64,000 bases of DNA from Lacibacter luteus (GTDB taxonomy: Bacteria > Bacteroidota > Bacteroidia > Chitinophagales > Chitinophagaceae): NCBI RefSeq assembly GCF_004118265.1, contig NZ_SDHW01000004.1, positions 124,001-188,000 on the forward strand, in the 5' to 3' direction. Positions 26,128 to 35,803 of the stretch are shown piece by piece. The position numbers and the translations under genes were made by a program. Within the stretch, counting starts at the first letter, position 1, and the number at the start of each line of letters is the position of its first letter. The notes beneath the pieces are model-generated. The model was not told where the DNA came from. It did no database searches and saw only the letters and a list, made by a program, of their open reading frames with translations.

Positions 26128-28293
26128 ATGAAGCATTTCTTTCTTGGATTTTGTTTTTTAATGCTTGGCTTTTTATCGCAGGCACAGTTTAAGGCCGATA
26201 AAATAAAATGGACAGCCGACAACAATGGTTTGTACGAAAACGATAACAATGCCATAGTAAGCACCAATTTCAAAACCGGCGCGCAAAAAGTAATTGTACC
26301 TGCCGATGCATTGAAAGCAGGCAAGATCAATATCAAAGATTTTACCATCGGTGCTGATGAAAAACAGGTGCTCATTTTTACCAACACAGCCCGTGTGTGG
26401 CGTTACAATACCCGTGGCGATTATTGGTTGTTTGATATTGCTTCGGCCAAATTGCAACAGATAGGAAAAGACAAACCTGCTCAAACATTATTGTATGCAA
26501 AACTGTCGCCCGATGGGAAGAAAGTAGCGTATGTACATGCCAATAATATTTATGTGGAAGATGTAACAACAGGTGTAGCAACAGTTCTTACATCAACCAA
26601 CAATTCCAAAAAACTCATCAACGGCACGTTCGATTGGGTGTATGAAGAAGAGTTTGGTTGCAGAGATGGTTTCCGCTGGAGTGCCGATAGCAAGAGCATT
26701 GCTTACTGGCAGGTGGATGCCAACCAGATCAAAGATTATTACATGCTCAATACAACCGATGATATTTATTCAAAAGTAATTCCGGTGGAGTATCCGAAAG
26801 TAGGTGAAGCACCATCGCCGGTAAAGATCGGTGTAGTGAATGTTGAAAATGCAAAAACAACATGGATGAATATTCCCGGCGATCCTGCAAATAATTATCT
26901 GCCACGTATGGAATGGAGTGCTGCAAACGAACTGATCGTTCAACAACTCAACCGCAAACAAAACGAAAGCAAATTGTATTTCTGCAATGCTTCTACCGGC
27001 GAAGCAAAACAATTTTATACAGAAAGCGATAAAGCATGGATCGATATTAAAAGTCGCTGGAACGATGATGATCCTCGTGGCTGGGAGTTTATGGAAAAAG
27101 GAAAATCGTTTTTATGGGTGAGTGAAAAAGATGGCTGGCGACATATTTACAAGGTAACACGTGATGGAAAAGAAACATTGCTTACTGTTGGCAACTACGA
27201 TATTGCAACGATCAGTGCAGTTGATGAAGCAAAGAACGAATTGTATTTTATTGCTTCGCCCGATAATCCGATTCAACGCTATCTCTACAAAGTAAAAATG
27301 GATGGCAAGAGTAAAGCCGTTCGTGTTACACCTGCGGGTTACGAAGGCACCAACAGTTACGAATGTTCGCCCAACGGAAGTTATGCTGTGCATGGATTTA
27401 ACAGCAGAACAGTTGCACCTGCTTCGCAATTTCTCAACCTTGCTACACACAAACCAGTTGCAGGTGATGAGTTGCTGAAAACCATCAAGCCGGTTAACAA
27501 AGACAATCTTGAATTCTTTACCATTACTACCGAAGATGGTGTTACCATGGATGGCTGGATCAGCAAACCAAAGAGCTATGATCCATCAAAAAAATATCCT
27601 GTTGTATTATATGTGTATAGCGAACCTGCAACCACAACGGTGGAAGACGAATTTTACTCAGGGAATAATTTTCTGTTTGGTGGCGATATGAATGCACAGG
27701 GTTATTTCTATGTATCGTTCAACAGTCGTGGTACGCCAACATTGAAAGGCGCCGAATGGCGTAAAAGTATTTACAAACAAATCGGCCGTATCAACATCCG
27801 TGACCAGGCAATGGGTATGAAAAAATTATTGGCCGATCGTTCTTATCTCGATGCAAACCGTGTTGCAGTTTGGGGCTGGAGCGGTGGCGGTTCAACTACT
27901 TTGCATTTGATGTTCCAGTACCCCGATCTGTTCCAGACAGGTATTGCCATTGCAGCTGTAGGTAACCAATTGTTTTACGATAACATTTACCAGGAACGTT
28001 ACATGGGTATTCCACAGGAGAACAAAGATGATTTTATAAAAGGTTCGCCCATTACCTATGCAAAAAACCTGAAAGGAAATTTATTGTACATCCACGGCAC
28101 AGGTGATGATAATGTGCATTACAGCAATGCGGAAGTGTTGGTGAATGAATTGATCAAAAATGGCAAACTGTTCCAGTTTATGCCTTATCCCAATCGTACA
28201 CACAGCATCAGCGAAGGTGCGGGAACGTTTCAGCATTTAATGAAACTGTACACAGCTTATTTGAAAGAGAAATGTCCTCCGGGAGCGAGATAA
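26128..28293 (+). CDS. Dipeptidyl peptidase IV-like S9 family serine peptidase
   Basis: This 721-residue exported peptidase removes N-terminal X-Pro dipeptides. A signal peptide ends at SQAQF (about residue 19). The N-terminal beta-propeller holds the DPP IV signature DWVYEEEF (near residue 170), whose Glu pair holds the substrate N-terminus. The alpha/beta hydrolase domain carries GWSGGGS with the nucleophile at residue 585, the Asp in HGTGDDN (about 660) and the His in NRTHSI (692). It acts in the periplasm or at the surface and feeds peptide uptake. It is monocistronic with a strong terminator. Confidence 0.93.
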   Translation: MKHFFLGFCFLMLGFLSQAQFKADKIKWTADNNGLYENDNNAIVSTNFKTGAQKVIVPADALKAGKINIKDFTIGADEKQVLIFTNTARVWRYNTRGDYWLFDIASAKLQQIGKDKPAQTLLYAKLSPDGKKVAYVHANNIYVEDVTTGVATVLTSTNNSKKLINGTFDWVYEEEFGCRDGFRWSADSKSIAYWQVDANQIKDYYMLNTTDDIYSKVIPVEYPKVGEAPSPVKIGVVNVENAKTTWMNIPGDPANNYLPRMEWSAANELIVQQLNRKQNESKLYFCNASTGEAKQFYTESDKAWIDIKSRWNDDDPRGWEFMEKGKSFLWVSEKDGWRHIYKVTRDGKETLLTVGNYDIATISAVDEAKNELYFIASPDNPIQRYLYKVKMDGKSKAVRVTPAGYEGTNSYECSPNGSYAVHGFNSRTVAPASQFLNLATHKPVAGDELLKTIKPVNKDNLEFFTITTEDGVTMDGWISKPKSYDPSKKYPVVLYVYSEPATTTVEDEFYSGNNFLFGGDMNAQGYFYVSFNSRGTPTLKGAEWRKSIYKQIGRINIRDQAMGMKKLLADRSYLDANRVAVWGWSGGGSTTLHLMFQYPDLFQTGIAIAAVGNQLFYDNIYQERYMGIPQENKDDFIKGSPITYAKNLKGNLLYIHGTGDDNVHYSNAEVLVNELIKNGKLFQFMPYPNRTHSISEGAGTFQHLMKLYTAYLKEKCPPGAR

Positions 28294-28299
28294 ATTTTT

Positions 28300-28340
28300 C
28301 CAATAAAAAACGGGATGCATTGCATCCCGTTTTTTATTGG
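28300..28340 (+). terminator. Terminator after the DPP IV gene
   Basis: A perfect stem of up to 20 bp (28300-28319 with 28321-28340), with the T-run on the descending arm. The central TGCAT palindrome leaves only a small loop. Confidence 0.85.
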
Positions 28341-28390
28341 CGTACACAACGCTCAAAAAAATCTTATCTTAATTGCTCAACCAAACATGC

Positions 28391-29689
28391 ATGAGAACAA
28401 AATCTTTTTTCTTTTTCCTGTTGCTGTTAACAGCATTGCAGGTAACAGCTCAACGTACATTGATCCATTGCGGTAAACTCATCGATACAAAAGATGGCAA
28501 AGTAGTCAGCAATGTCACCATTATTGTGCAAGGCAATTTAATTGCCGATGTGGTGAATGGATTTACAACGCCTGCTGCCAACGATAAAGTCATCGACTTA
28601 AAAAATAAAACAGTGATGCCCGGCTTAATGGATATGCATGTTCATCTCGAAAGTGAAACTAAGCGAGGTGCAGCAGCAGATCGTTTTACCATGAACCCGC
28701 CCGATCTTGCTTTTCAAAGTACCGTGTATGCACGTGTTACACTCATGGCCGGGTTTACTACAGTGCGTGATCTTGGCGGAAGTGGTGTAAATCTTTCGTT
28801 GCGTAATTCTATTAACAGAGGAATTGTTGTAGGGCCACGCATTTTTTCTGCAGGTAAATCTATTGCTACAACAGGTGGTCATGCCGATCCTACCAATGGT
28901 TACAGCAAAGCATTGATGGGTGATCCCGGTCCTGCTGAAGGTGTGATTAACGGACCCGAAGAAGCGTATCATGCCGTTCGTCAGCGTTACAAAGATGGAA
29001 GTGATGTGATCAAGATCACTGCAACAGGTGGTGTATTAAGCCAGGCGAAAGATGGATCAAGTCCGCAGTTTACTGTGGAGGAAGTAAAAGCGATTGTAAC
29101 TGCTGCAAAAGATTATGGATTTATTGTAGCAGCGCATGCACACGGTGCAGAAGGCATCAAACGTGCTATTAAAGGTGGTGTTACAAGTATTGAACACGGA
29201 ACTTATTTAGATGATGAAGGCATTGCTCTTGCAAAAGAACATGGAACCTGGCTGGTACCAACTATTACAGCAGGTAAATCAACTGCTGATAGTGCAAAGA
29301 TCCCCGGTTATTATACCGATGTAGTTACACCAAAAGCATTAGCAGTTGGCCCGCATATACAAAACACATTTGCAAAAGCATACAAGGCAGGTGTGAAGAT
29401 TGCTTTTGGTACCGATGCCGGTGTGTTTGCGCATGGTAAGAACTGGATGGAGTTTGTGTACATGACTGAAGCCGGTATGCCAGCAATGGAAGCAATACAA
29501 TCTGCAACAAAGAATGGTGCGATGCTGATGAACATGTGGGATAAGCTGGGCAGTATTGAAAAAGGAAAGATCGCTGATATTATTGCTGTTGATGGTGATC
29601 CGTTAACGGATATCAACGTAATGGGCAAGGTTGTGTTTGTGATGAAAGAGGGGAAAGTGTTTAAGAAGGATGGGGTGCAGGTGTTGTGA
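28391..29689 (+). CDS. Exported amidohydrolase family metalloenzyme
   Basis: This 432-residue protein has a signal peptide ending near QVTAQ (about residue 20) and a TIM-barrel amidohydrolase core. The metal site is DMHVHLES (HxH), the bridging Lys or acid lies in [11 protein letters not shown], His residues in AAHAHG and SIEHGT, and the final Asp in FGTDAGVF. The end ([20 protein letters not shown]) is the usual small beta domain of imidazolonepropionase/prolidase-like members. Substrate is not determinable; many exported relatives cleave Xaa-Pro or cyclic amides. ATG 28391 is preferred over TTG 28373. Confidence 0.85.
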   Translation: MRTKSFFFFLLLLTALQVTAQRTLIHCGKLIDTKDGKVVSNVTIIVQGNLIADVVNGFTTPAANDKVIDLKNKTVMPGLMDMHVHLESETKRGAAADRFTMNPPDLAFQSTVYARVTLMAGFTTVRDLGGSGVNLSLRNSINRGIVVGPRIFSAGKSIATTGGHADPTNGYSKALMGDPGPAEGVINGPEEAYHAVRQRYKDGSDVIKITATGGVLSQAKDGSSPQFTVEEVKAIVTAAKDYGFIVAAHAHGAEGIKRAIKGGVTSIEHGTYLDDEGIALAKEHGTWLVPTITAGKSTADSAKIPGYYTDVVTPKALAVGPHIQNTFAKAYKAGVKIAFGTDAGVFAHGKNWMEFVYMTEAGMPAMEAIQSATKNGAMLMNMWDKLGSIEKGKIADIIAVDGDPLTDINVMGKVVFVMKEGKVFKKDGVQVL

Positions 29690-29730
29690 GATTACTAGAT
29701 GATGAAGTGATTCATATTGCAAAAATTTGC

Positions 29731-29805
29731 TGTCATCCCGAGGAGCGAGGGATCTGTCGAGTTTAATCTTGTTATTAAACAGATCCCTCCTTCGTCGGGA
29801 TGACA
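29731..29805. repeat. Long imperfect inverted repeat (REP/MITE-like)
   Basis: The outer arms TGTCATCCCGAGGAGCGAGG and CCTCCTTCGTCGGGATGACA (parts of 29731-29755 and 29781-29805) pair at 22 of 25 positions. An inner stem GTTTAAT/ATTAAAC (29761-29767, 29774-29780) extends the hairpin. A right-hand half copy with changes is at 30741-30764. Confidence 0.65.
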
Positions 29806-29922
29806 ATTTTTATCAGCTTTTGTTTTAATAATCAGCATAGAGAAAACACTTTCTTCCACCGCATTTCTCCTATTGCATAACTCTGTTTTCCGCTGTACCT
29901 TATCCGTTCAAAACATCTAACC

Positions 29923-30693
29923 ATGATCGACAATTTTTATCTTGCATTGGCTGCTATCTTGTTATTGCCATTGATTCCTGCTTACATCATTTATAAATTT
30001 TTGCCCGAAAGCGAAACCAATGTGGAAGGGCCTTATAAAAAACTCAACTTAAAATTGAAAGGTGCTTTTGCCGGTTATTTTTTACTGGTGTTGTTAAGCC
30101 TGGGATTGCAGTACGTTGTGATGACGAGTAAAGAAGGGAAGAAAATTGAGCAACTGATGCAATCCATCAACGACAGCAGTCAACTGATGCAAACCTATCG
30201 TTCACAACTTGAAGCAGGAAAAAATCCGGTGATCGACTGGAAGATCAAGGGTATTGTATCGCCAGGAGAAAAAGAAGGCACCCGTTTCTTTTTTGATGAT
30301 GGCACTACATCCAAAAATCCTGATGGCAGTTTTGAACTCATCAAGCGAAGCATTGCTGCACAGGGCAAAGCCAATCCGCCGAAATGGATCTGTGTGTACA
30401 ATCCGGTTACGGGTTACCAGGTCATCAGTTTAAACCGTGAATTACCGCATCCGGATATTGCAGCATACAATGTAAGTTTCAATGATGAGTTACATGAAAT
30501 ACTTATCCGTAAAGCAATTGACATTAACAGCGCAGTAAAAGATTCGATTGTAGCGGTAGCAGGATTCCTTGAAAAGAATCCGGAGTTAAAAGCAAAGGTC
30601 TCGCAGGTTGATCCCAACTTTTTTATTAAAGCAGAAAACACAAAAAAGATTCGTGACAGAAATAAATTAGTGCACATGCCTGTAAGGCAATGA
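29923..30693 (+). CDS. Membrane protein of unknown function
   Basis: This 256-residue protein has two N-terminal membrane segments (residues 6-24, and about 48-66: AFAGYFLLVLLSLGLQYVV), a coiled stretch and about 180 soluble residues. The middle has WKIKGIVSPG and RFFFDDGTTSKNPDGSF, a beta-hairpin-like region, then helices rich in Lys and Glu. No known family was recognised. It lies between the REP-like element at 29731 and its half copy at 30741, with no cotranscribed neighbour. Confidence 0.55.
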   Translation: MIDNFYLALAAILLLPLIPAYIIYKFLPESETNVEGPYKKLNLKLKGAFAGYFLLVLLSLGLQYVVMTSKEGKKIEQLMQSINDSSQLMQTYRSQLEAGKNPVIDWKIKGIVSPGEKEGTRFFFDDGTTSKNPDGSFELIKRSIAAQGKANPPKWICVYNPVTGYQVISLNRELPHPDIAAYNVSFNDELHEILIRKAIDINSAVKDSIVAVAGFLEKNPELKAKVSQVDPNFFIKAENTKKIRDRNKLVHMPVRQ

Positions 30694-30740
30694 TGCATGT
30701 TTAATGCCGTAGATTATCCAATTGTAGTTTTTAAGTTTAG

Positions 30741-30764
30741 AGATGTCTCCTTCGTCGACATGAC
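30741..30764. repeat. Half copy of the REP-like element
   Basis: AGATGTCTCCTTCGTCGACA and the next four bases match the right arm of the repeat at 29781-29804. The CC to GT and GG to AC changes are complementary within the arm, as seen in diverged hairpin families. Confidence 0.5.
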
Positions 30765-30775
30765 TGAACTCAGCA

Positions 30776-30817
30776 AACACAAAAGGCGCAAAGAAAAATC
30801 TCTGCGCCTTTTGTGTT
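30776..30817. terminator. Bidirectional terminator
   Basis: A perfect 15-bp stem (30776-30790 with 30803-30817) around a 12-base loop, between the convergent membrane protein and dipeptidase genes. Confidence 0.8.
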
Positions 30818-30833
30818 ATCTATGAGCAACCAA

Positions 30834-32198
30834 CTATGCTTCCGAAAAATGTTTATGGAAGTAAGGAATGGTTTCAATGCCTTTGTAGAAATTGAAAATA
30901 TCGTACTTCTCATTCGGGCTATGCAGGTTATCGCTGTCTAAACCAAAACCCATGAATACGATCTTAATGCCCAGCTCTTTTTCAAACAATGCACAAATAG
31001 GAATACTGCCACCACCACGTACAGGAATCGGGTCTTTTGCAAACGTATCCTTAATGGCTGCAGCGGCTGCTTTGTACGCTTTACTGTCAACAGGAGTCAT
31101 GTAAGGTTCGCCACCATGATGTTCATGTGCGTTCACAGTTACACCTGCAGGAGCAATGCTCTTAAAGTAGTTCAATAATTTTTCGGTGATCACTTCGCTC
31201 GATTGATTAGGTACCAAACGTGCAGATATTTTTGCAAATGCTTTTGAAGGCAACACAGTTTTTGCACCTTCACCCGTATAACCACCCCAGATACCATTCA
31301 ACTCCAATGTTGGACGAATGCCGGTGCGTTCATTTGTTGTAAATCCTTTTTCACCCCAGAGCTTTTCTACACCAAGATCGGTGCTGTATTCTTTTTCATC
31401 GTAAGGAGCAGCGGCCATCAGTTTGCGTTCTGCTTCGCTTGCTTCTACCACATCATCATAAAAACCGGGAATAGTAATGTGATTGTTTTCATCATGACAA
31501 CTTGCGATCATCTTTGCCAACATGGTAATGGGGTTTGCAACAGCACCACCATACACACCACTGTGCAAATCACGGTTAGGGCCTGTTACTTCCACTTCAA
31601 TATAGCTTAAGCCACGCACACCAATATCAATGCTTGGGTTTTCCATACTGATCATGGCTGTATCGCTGATGAGCACTACATCTGCCTTCAGTAATTCTTT
31701 GTTTGCTTTTACAAAGGTTGCAAGATTAGGACTGCCCACTTCTTCTTCACCTTCAATACAGAATTTAATATTGGTAGTGAGCGAATTTGTTTTCACCATT
31801 GTTTCCAACGCTTTCACATGCATATAAAACTGACCTTTATCATCGCAGGCGCCACGTGCAAAAATTTTTCCGTCTTTAATTACAGGCTCAAATGGCGGAC
31901 TGTTCCATAAGTTCAATGGATCAGCAGGTTGCACATCGTAATGGCCATACATCAATACTGTTGGCTTTGCCGCATCAATGATCTTTTCGCCATACACAAT
32001 GGGGTGACCGGCCGTTTCGTAAATCGTAACCGTATCGGCACCGGCTTCGAGCAAACGTTGTTTCACTGCTTCTGCGCAAGTGATCATGTCGGCTTTGTTT
32101 TCGCTTTTCGCACTAATAGAAGGAATACGTAAAAGTTCGAGCAACTCATTTAAAAAACGTTCCTTGTTTTGTTCCTGGTAATCTTTCCATGCCTGCAT
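30834..32198 (-). CDS. M20 family dipeptidase
   Basis: This 454-residue cytoplasmic zinc peptidase hydrolyses dipeptides. It has the metal ligands in MYGHYDVQPAD (His), ARGACDDKGQ (bridging Asp), CIEGEEEVGSP (Glu pair), LISDTAM and a C-terminal His in LHSPNEKYD, plus the dimerisation-domain segment RDLHSGVYGG. The order fits the M20 dipeptidase group (CNDP-like). Start at ATG 32198 is used rather than TTG 32204. It probably finishes peptide breakdown begun by DPP IV-like exported enzymes. A TACATTCG box lies about 33 bases upstream. Confidence 0.9.
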   Translation of the reverse strand: MQAWKDYQEQNKERFLNELLELLRIPSISAKSENKADMITCAEAVKQRLLEAGADTVTIYETAGHPIVYGEKIIDAAKPTVLMYGHYDVQPADPLNLWNSPPFEPVIKDGKIFARGACDDKGQFYMHVKALETMVKTNSLTTNIKFCIEGEEEVGSPNLATFVKANKELLKADVVLISDTAMISMENPSIDIGVRGLSYIEVEVTGPNRDLHSGVYGGAVANPITMLAKMIASCHDENNHITIPGFYDDVVEASEAERKLMAAAPYDEKEYSTDLGVEKLWGEKGFTTNERTGIRPTLELNGIWGGYTGEGAKTVLPSKAFAKISARLVPNQSSEVITEKLLNYFKSIAPAGVTVNAHEHHGGEPYMTPVDSKAYKAAAAAIKDTFAKDPIPVRGGGSIPICALFEKELGIKIVFMGFGLDSDNLHSPNEKYDIFNFYKGIETIPYFHKHFSEA

Positions 32199-32403
32199 AT
32201 ACAATAGTTTAATGCTTTTAAAAGGAGTACGAATGTAGGCGTTCGGCCCAAGGTTGCCAAGTTTTTACAAAGTTGCAGAACCGTATTTCTTTTTGCAAAA
32301 AAATGGCAGCATTTTACCCGCAGGTTAAAGAAATGTGAAGAAGAAAAGATGTTCATAAGTTCTGCAACATTCTATCGCTTCCCTCGTTAATATTGCATCC
32401 ATA

Positions 32404-32464
32404 ACGGCCGCTGCAGATGCTACTTCCCGCTTGCTAAAGTGAAGATGTTTTCTGCAGGGGCCGT
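32404..32464. repeat. Inverted repeat in the gap before the dipeptidase gene
   Basis: Arms 32404-32417 (ACGGCCGCTGCAGA) and 32451-32464 pair at 13 of 14 positions around a 33-base loop that contains a CTTC/GAAG pair. It could be the terminator of the EEP nuclease gene or a structured leader. The rest of the 283-base gap shows nothing else. Confidence 0.4.
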
Positions 32465-32481
32465 GACTATTTTAAGCACCG

Positions 32482-33438
32482 CTATACTACATTAAATGTT
32501 ACTGCAACTGGGCAATGGTCTGAAGCTCCCTGTTTATCTGTAACTCCTGTAAATCGTGCTCCTGCATACTGTGTTGCTTTAGTAATTAAACCTTTACGAA
32601 CAATCACCGGCACTGCTGTTGGGTTTGCATTTGCGAGATGTTTCGACAGAAAAATATAATCGATCTGTTTGTAACGTTCCTCTACAGGCACTGTTGTTGT
32701 ATCCCAGAAATGCGTCCATTGTTCTGCGGGGTCAGAAATTCTTGTCTGCACAATATTTTCCATCCAGCTGCTTTCTAAAAGTTTTTTCAAGCTTGTTTTA
32801 TCGTCGGGGTAATCGTTTAAATCTCCCAATACAATCCAATTACTTTTCTCCGGTTTGTTTTTATACTTCTGTTTGATGATATCTAACACAGATTGTGCCT
32901 GCAATTCTCTTCGGGCAGCAGTCTTTGCCCTTTTTTGTGCAGGTGTAAGATCGCCTTTATCGAACATCGATTTAAAATGGTTGACGAACAATGTAAGCGG
33001 CTTATCGCCAATAATAAATTCTGCTTCCAGGCAATCTCTTGAAAACACAGCTGAAGATCCGTTCCTGAGATACTGATGCGTTTTTACATAGCTGATAGGA
33101 ATTTTGCTGATGATGGCCACATCGATGAGGCGTGGATCATTTGCATCAATCAACATCCTGTATTTATAACCGGAAGAAGACATGTATTCGGAAAGAAAGT
33201 TTTTCAGCGTATCCATATTCTCCACTTCCTGCAGGCAAACAATATCTGCTTTTGTTGCTTTGATTGCATCTGCAGTAAGTTTCCGTTCGGTTTGATTAAC
33301 GGTTGATAAAACAGCTTTATCAATGATGAATCCGTCTTTAATTTTTTTCTCTACTTGTTCCTTACTAAGGTTTTCGTTGAAGCGAAAGCGGCGAAACAGA
33401 TTTTCGCAGTTAAAGGTTGCAACAGTTATTGTACTCAT
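32482..33438 (-). CDS. Endonuclease/exonuclease/phosphatase family protein
   Basis: This 318-residue protein has a full EEP core: ATFNCENLFRRF (Asn), VCLQEVENM (catalytic Glu), ANDPRLIDVAIISK, VLGDLNDYPDD (Asp-Asn) and the final SDHCPVAV (Asp-His). It lacks a signal peptide, so it is cytoplasmic. The family cuts phosphodiester bonds in DNA, RNA or lipids and the substrate here is unknown. It follows the superoxide dismutase gene on the same strand but a terminator lies between. It ends at 32482, before an inverted repeat. Confidence 0.85.
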   Translation of the reverse strand: MSTITVATFNCENLFRRFRFNENLSKEQVEKKIKDGFIIDKAVLSTVNQTERKLTADAIKATKADIVCLQEVENMDTLKNFLSEYMSSSGYKYRMLIDANDPRLIDVAIISKIPISYVKTHQYLRNGSSAVFSRDCLEAEFIIGDKPLTLFVNHFKSMFDKGDLTPAQKRAKTAARRELQAQSVLDIIKQKYKNKPEKSNWIVLGDLNDYPDDKTSLKKLLESSWMENIVQTRISDPAEQWTHFWDTTTVPVEERYKQIDYIFLSKHLANANPTAVPVIVRKGLITKATQYAGARFTGVTDKQGASDHCPVAVTFNVV

Positions 33439-33510
33439 ATTGATGATTTATTTCAGTAAGTTACTGTTTCAATAAGGAAGATGCAATACCGCAAAGCGTA
33501 GATACTGTAA

Positions 33511-33546
33511 ACAAAAAAGCCCTGCAATGTTGCGGGGCTTTTTTGT
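33511..33546 (-). terminator. Terminator of the superoxide dismutase gene
   Basis: A 16-bp stem (33511-33526 with 33531-33546) with one G-T pair; on the minus strand it is followed by a T-run. Confidence 0.8.
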
Positions 33547-33561
33547 TATTTCTGTATGCTT

Positions 33562-34311
33562 TTATAATGCTGAATAACGTTGCTGCACAAATTCCCAGTT
33601 CACAACTTTCCACCAGGCTGCAATATAATCGGGACGCTTGTTTTGATACTTGAGATAATAAGCATGTTCCCACACATCTAAACCGAGCAAAGGTGTACCC
33701 TTAATATCGCTCACATTCATTAGCGGATTATCCTGGTTAGGTGTTGAGCCGATCTTTAATTGTTTGTTGCCATCAACATACAACCATGCCCAACCACTGC
33801 CAAAACGGTTTTTACCGGCATCGGTAAACTGTGTTTGAAATGCCTCAAAACTGCCGAATGATTGCTGGATAGATGAAAGCAGTTTGCCTGTTGGTTGTCC
33901 GCCACCATTTGGTTTCATGCAACGCCAGAATAACTCGTGGTTGTAATGACCACCACCGTTATTGCGAACTTTTGCTGAGTACGCAGAAATATTGCTGAAA
34001 ACAGCTTCTACTGGTTTCGACTGATCGATGTTTTCTGCTTTAGCAGCATCACGCAGGTTTGTTGCATACGCTGCTGCATGTTTACTGTAATGAATCTCCA
34101 TTGTTGTGGCATCAATGATTGGCTCAAGATCCTTATAAGCGTAAGGCAAAGCTGTTTGCTCAAAGCCTACCAGTGCATTGCTGCTGCCCAATACTTTTGC
34201 AGAAGTACAGCCTGCAAGCAAATCAACCCCAACAACACTTGCAGCAGCAACAGCTACTGTTGTTTTTGTTGTTTGATTAATAAACTTACGGCGTGAAATA
34301 TGATTTGACAT
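33562..34311 (-). CDS. Fe/Mn superoxide dismutase with Tat-type lipoprotein signal
   Basis: This 249-residue enzyme turns superoxide into hydrogen peroxide and oxygen. The SOD part (about residue 50 onward) has the metal His in MEIHYSKHAAAY, GGGHYNHELFW, FGSGWAWLY and the Asp/His pair in LGLDVWEHAYYLKY. Ahead of it lie SRRKFINQTTK (twin-arginine-like), a hydrophobic stretch and a lipobox LLAGC (Cys about 35). The protein may thus be folded in the cytoplasm, exported by Tat and lipid-anchored, unlike the usual cytoplasmic SodA/B. It is monocistronic with its own terminator. Confidence 0.93.
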   Translation of the reverse strand: MSNHISRRKFINQTTKTTVAVAAASVVGVDLLAGCTSAKVLGSSNALVGFEQTALPYAYKDLEPIIDATTMEIHYSKHAAAYATNLRDAAKAENIDQSKPVEAVFSNISAYSAKVRNNGGGHYNHELFWRCMKPNGGGQPTGKLLSSIQQSFGSFEAFQTQFTDAGKNRFGSGWAWLYVDGNKQLKIGSTPNQDNPLMNVSDIKGTPLLGLDVWEHAYYLKYQNKRPDYIAAWWKVVNWEFVQQRYSAL

Positions 34312-34360
34312 AATGTTTAATTTTTGTTCATGTAAGGTACAACCAAATGCTTTGCACCTG

Positions 34361-35788
34361 TTATTGTTTTTCCTTTAGCCAACGGCTAAGACCAATTCGC
34401 CGCATGGTTCGGTAATAGAACTCTGCATTAAACAGGTTCGAATCTTTCATGGCCTTCCAGGTTAAAAACATTCCAATAGGAATTAATATAGCAGTAGACA
34501 TCCACATGCCTGTAACTGGTTGCATCGCATCTTCTTTTACTAACTTCTCTCCTGTTGTATTCATGATGTGAAACACAATAAAAAAGAACACAGAAATAAC
34601 CAATGGCAAACCCAATCCTCCTTTACGAATAATAGAACCTAACGGAGCGCCAATTAAAAACAGTACCACGCATGCAAAGGAAAGCGTGAACTTACGATGA
34701 CGTTCCAGCTTATGCAGACGAAGTTGCTTTTGCTGTTCAATATAATCGTAAGCTAAAAACTCGGCTACGCTTTTTACACCCGATATTTTTGTTACGGCAT
34801 TTGAATACACATTCCGCTTTAATGTATCGGGTATCAGCTGATCAACGTTTTTTGCTTTTACTGCAACTGCTTTGTGTTTCTTCCACACACTGTCGGGTAC
34901 CGATTGCATGGGCATTGATGGCCGCAACTCTCTTTCCGATCTGTCACGCAATTTTTTTACTACTCCATTCAGCGAATCAACAACCGTATTCAGTTGTTGC
35001 AGGCTCAACATTTTGTAATAGGTTTTAAATGTTGAGTCGGCCGTTTTATTCAACTTAAACGAACTAAGATCAAATACTTTCTTATACTCTTTAAACCCTA
35101 AACGGTAATACTCTGTTTCAACCGTACCGGGATTTCCTTTTTCCTGGTATCGCCAGCCATTCTGTAAGTTGAAGGAAAGAAAACGCTGATCGGGTGAGAT
35201 CGTCATCGTTCCTTTTTCTGCAAGAATAATATTATCCTGCAACGTGTAATTGTGTTCGTAAATAACTACGTTATGAATAATTGAATCGTTCTCTTTTTTC
35301 CCGATCTTGATGGTATATCCATCCAGCTTTTTATAAAAAACCCCTTCCTTAATATCGAAAGCAGGTTTCGCTACACGTATATCGTACAGCAGTGTGCGCA
35401 TTTTTAATTCAGCAACAGGTATAACATAGTTGGCGAAAGCAAACGCAACCAATCCTAAAATAGCTGATACAACCAACACCGGGCGCATAAAACGAACCAA
35501 AGGAATACCTGCACTTTTTATAGCAACCAGTTCAAACGATTCGCCGAGGTTACCAAACGTCATAATGGAAGAAAGCAAAATACCTAACGGCAAAGCCAAT
35601 GGTACAAGCGTGGTGCTTACGTAACCAATAAACTGAACCAGGGTGAGCACATCAATGCCCTTGCCAACAAAATCATCGATGTATAACCAGAAAAACTGAA
35701 TAACAAGAATAAAAAGGGCAATAAAGAAGGTAGCAAGAAAAGGCCCGATAAACGCTTTTATGATAAGTTTGTCTAACTTTTTTATCAC
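34361..35788 (-). CDS. LptF/LptG family permease
   Basis: This 475-residue inner-membrane protein belongs to the LptBFG complex that pulls lipopolysaccharide out of the inner membrane. It has three N-terminal membrane segments (FFIALFILVIQFFWLYIDD, with DFVGKGID), a periplasmic region of about 200 residues with beta strands, and three C-terminal segments (VVLFLIGAPLGSIIRKGGLG). The GTG at 35788 (VIKKLDKLIIKAF) is chosen as start because it matches the family N-terminus. The longer frame to 35848 overlaps the divergent gene. A second lptF/G copy is expected elsewhere. Confidence 0.88.
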   Translation of the reverse strand: MIKKLDKLIIKAFIGPFLATFFIALFILVIQFFWLYIDDFVGKGIDVLTLVQFIGYVSTTLVPLALPLGILLSSIMTFGNLGESFELVAIKSAGIPLVRFMRPVLVVSAILGLVAFAFANYVIPVAELKMRTLLYDIRVAKPAFDIKEGVFYKKLDGYTIKIGKKENDSIIHNVVIYEHNYTLQDNIILAEKGTMTISPDQRFLSFNLQNGWRYQEKGNPGTVETEYYRLGFKEYKKVFDLSSFKLNKTADSTFKTYYKMLSLQQLNTVVDSLNGVVKKLRDRSERELRPSMPMQSVPDSVWKKHKAVAVKAKNVDQLIPDTLKRNVYSNAVTKISGVKSVAEFLAYDYIEQQKQLRLHKLERHRKFTLSFACVVLFLIGAPLGSIIRKGGLGLPLVISVFFFIVFHIMNTTGEKLVKEDAMQPVTGMWMSTAILIPIGMFLTWKAMKDSNLFNAEFYYRTMRRIGLSRWLKEKQ

Positions 35789-35803
35789 TGATCTTCTTTT
35801 TTT

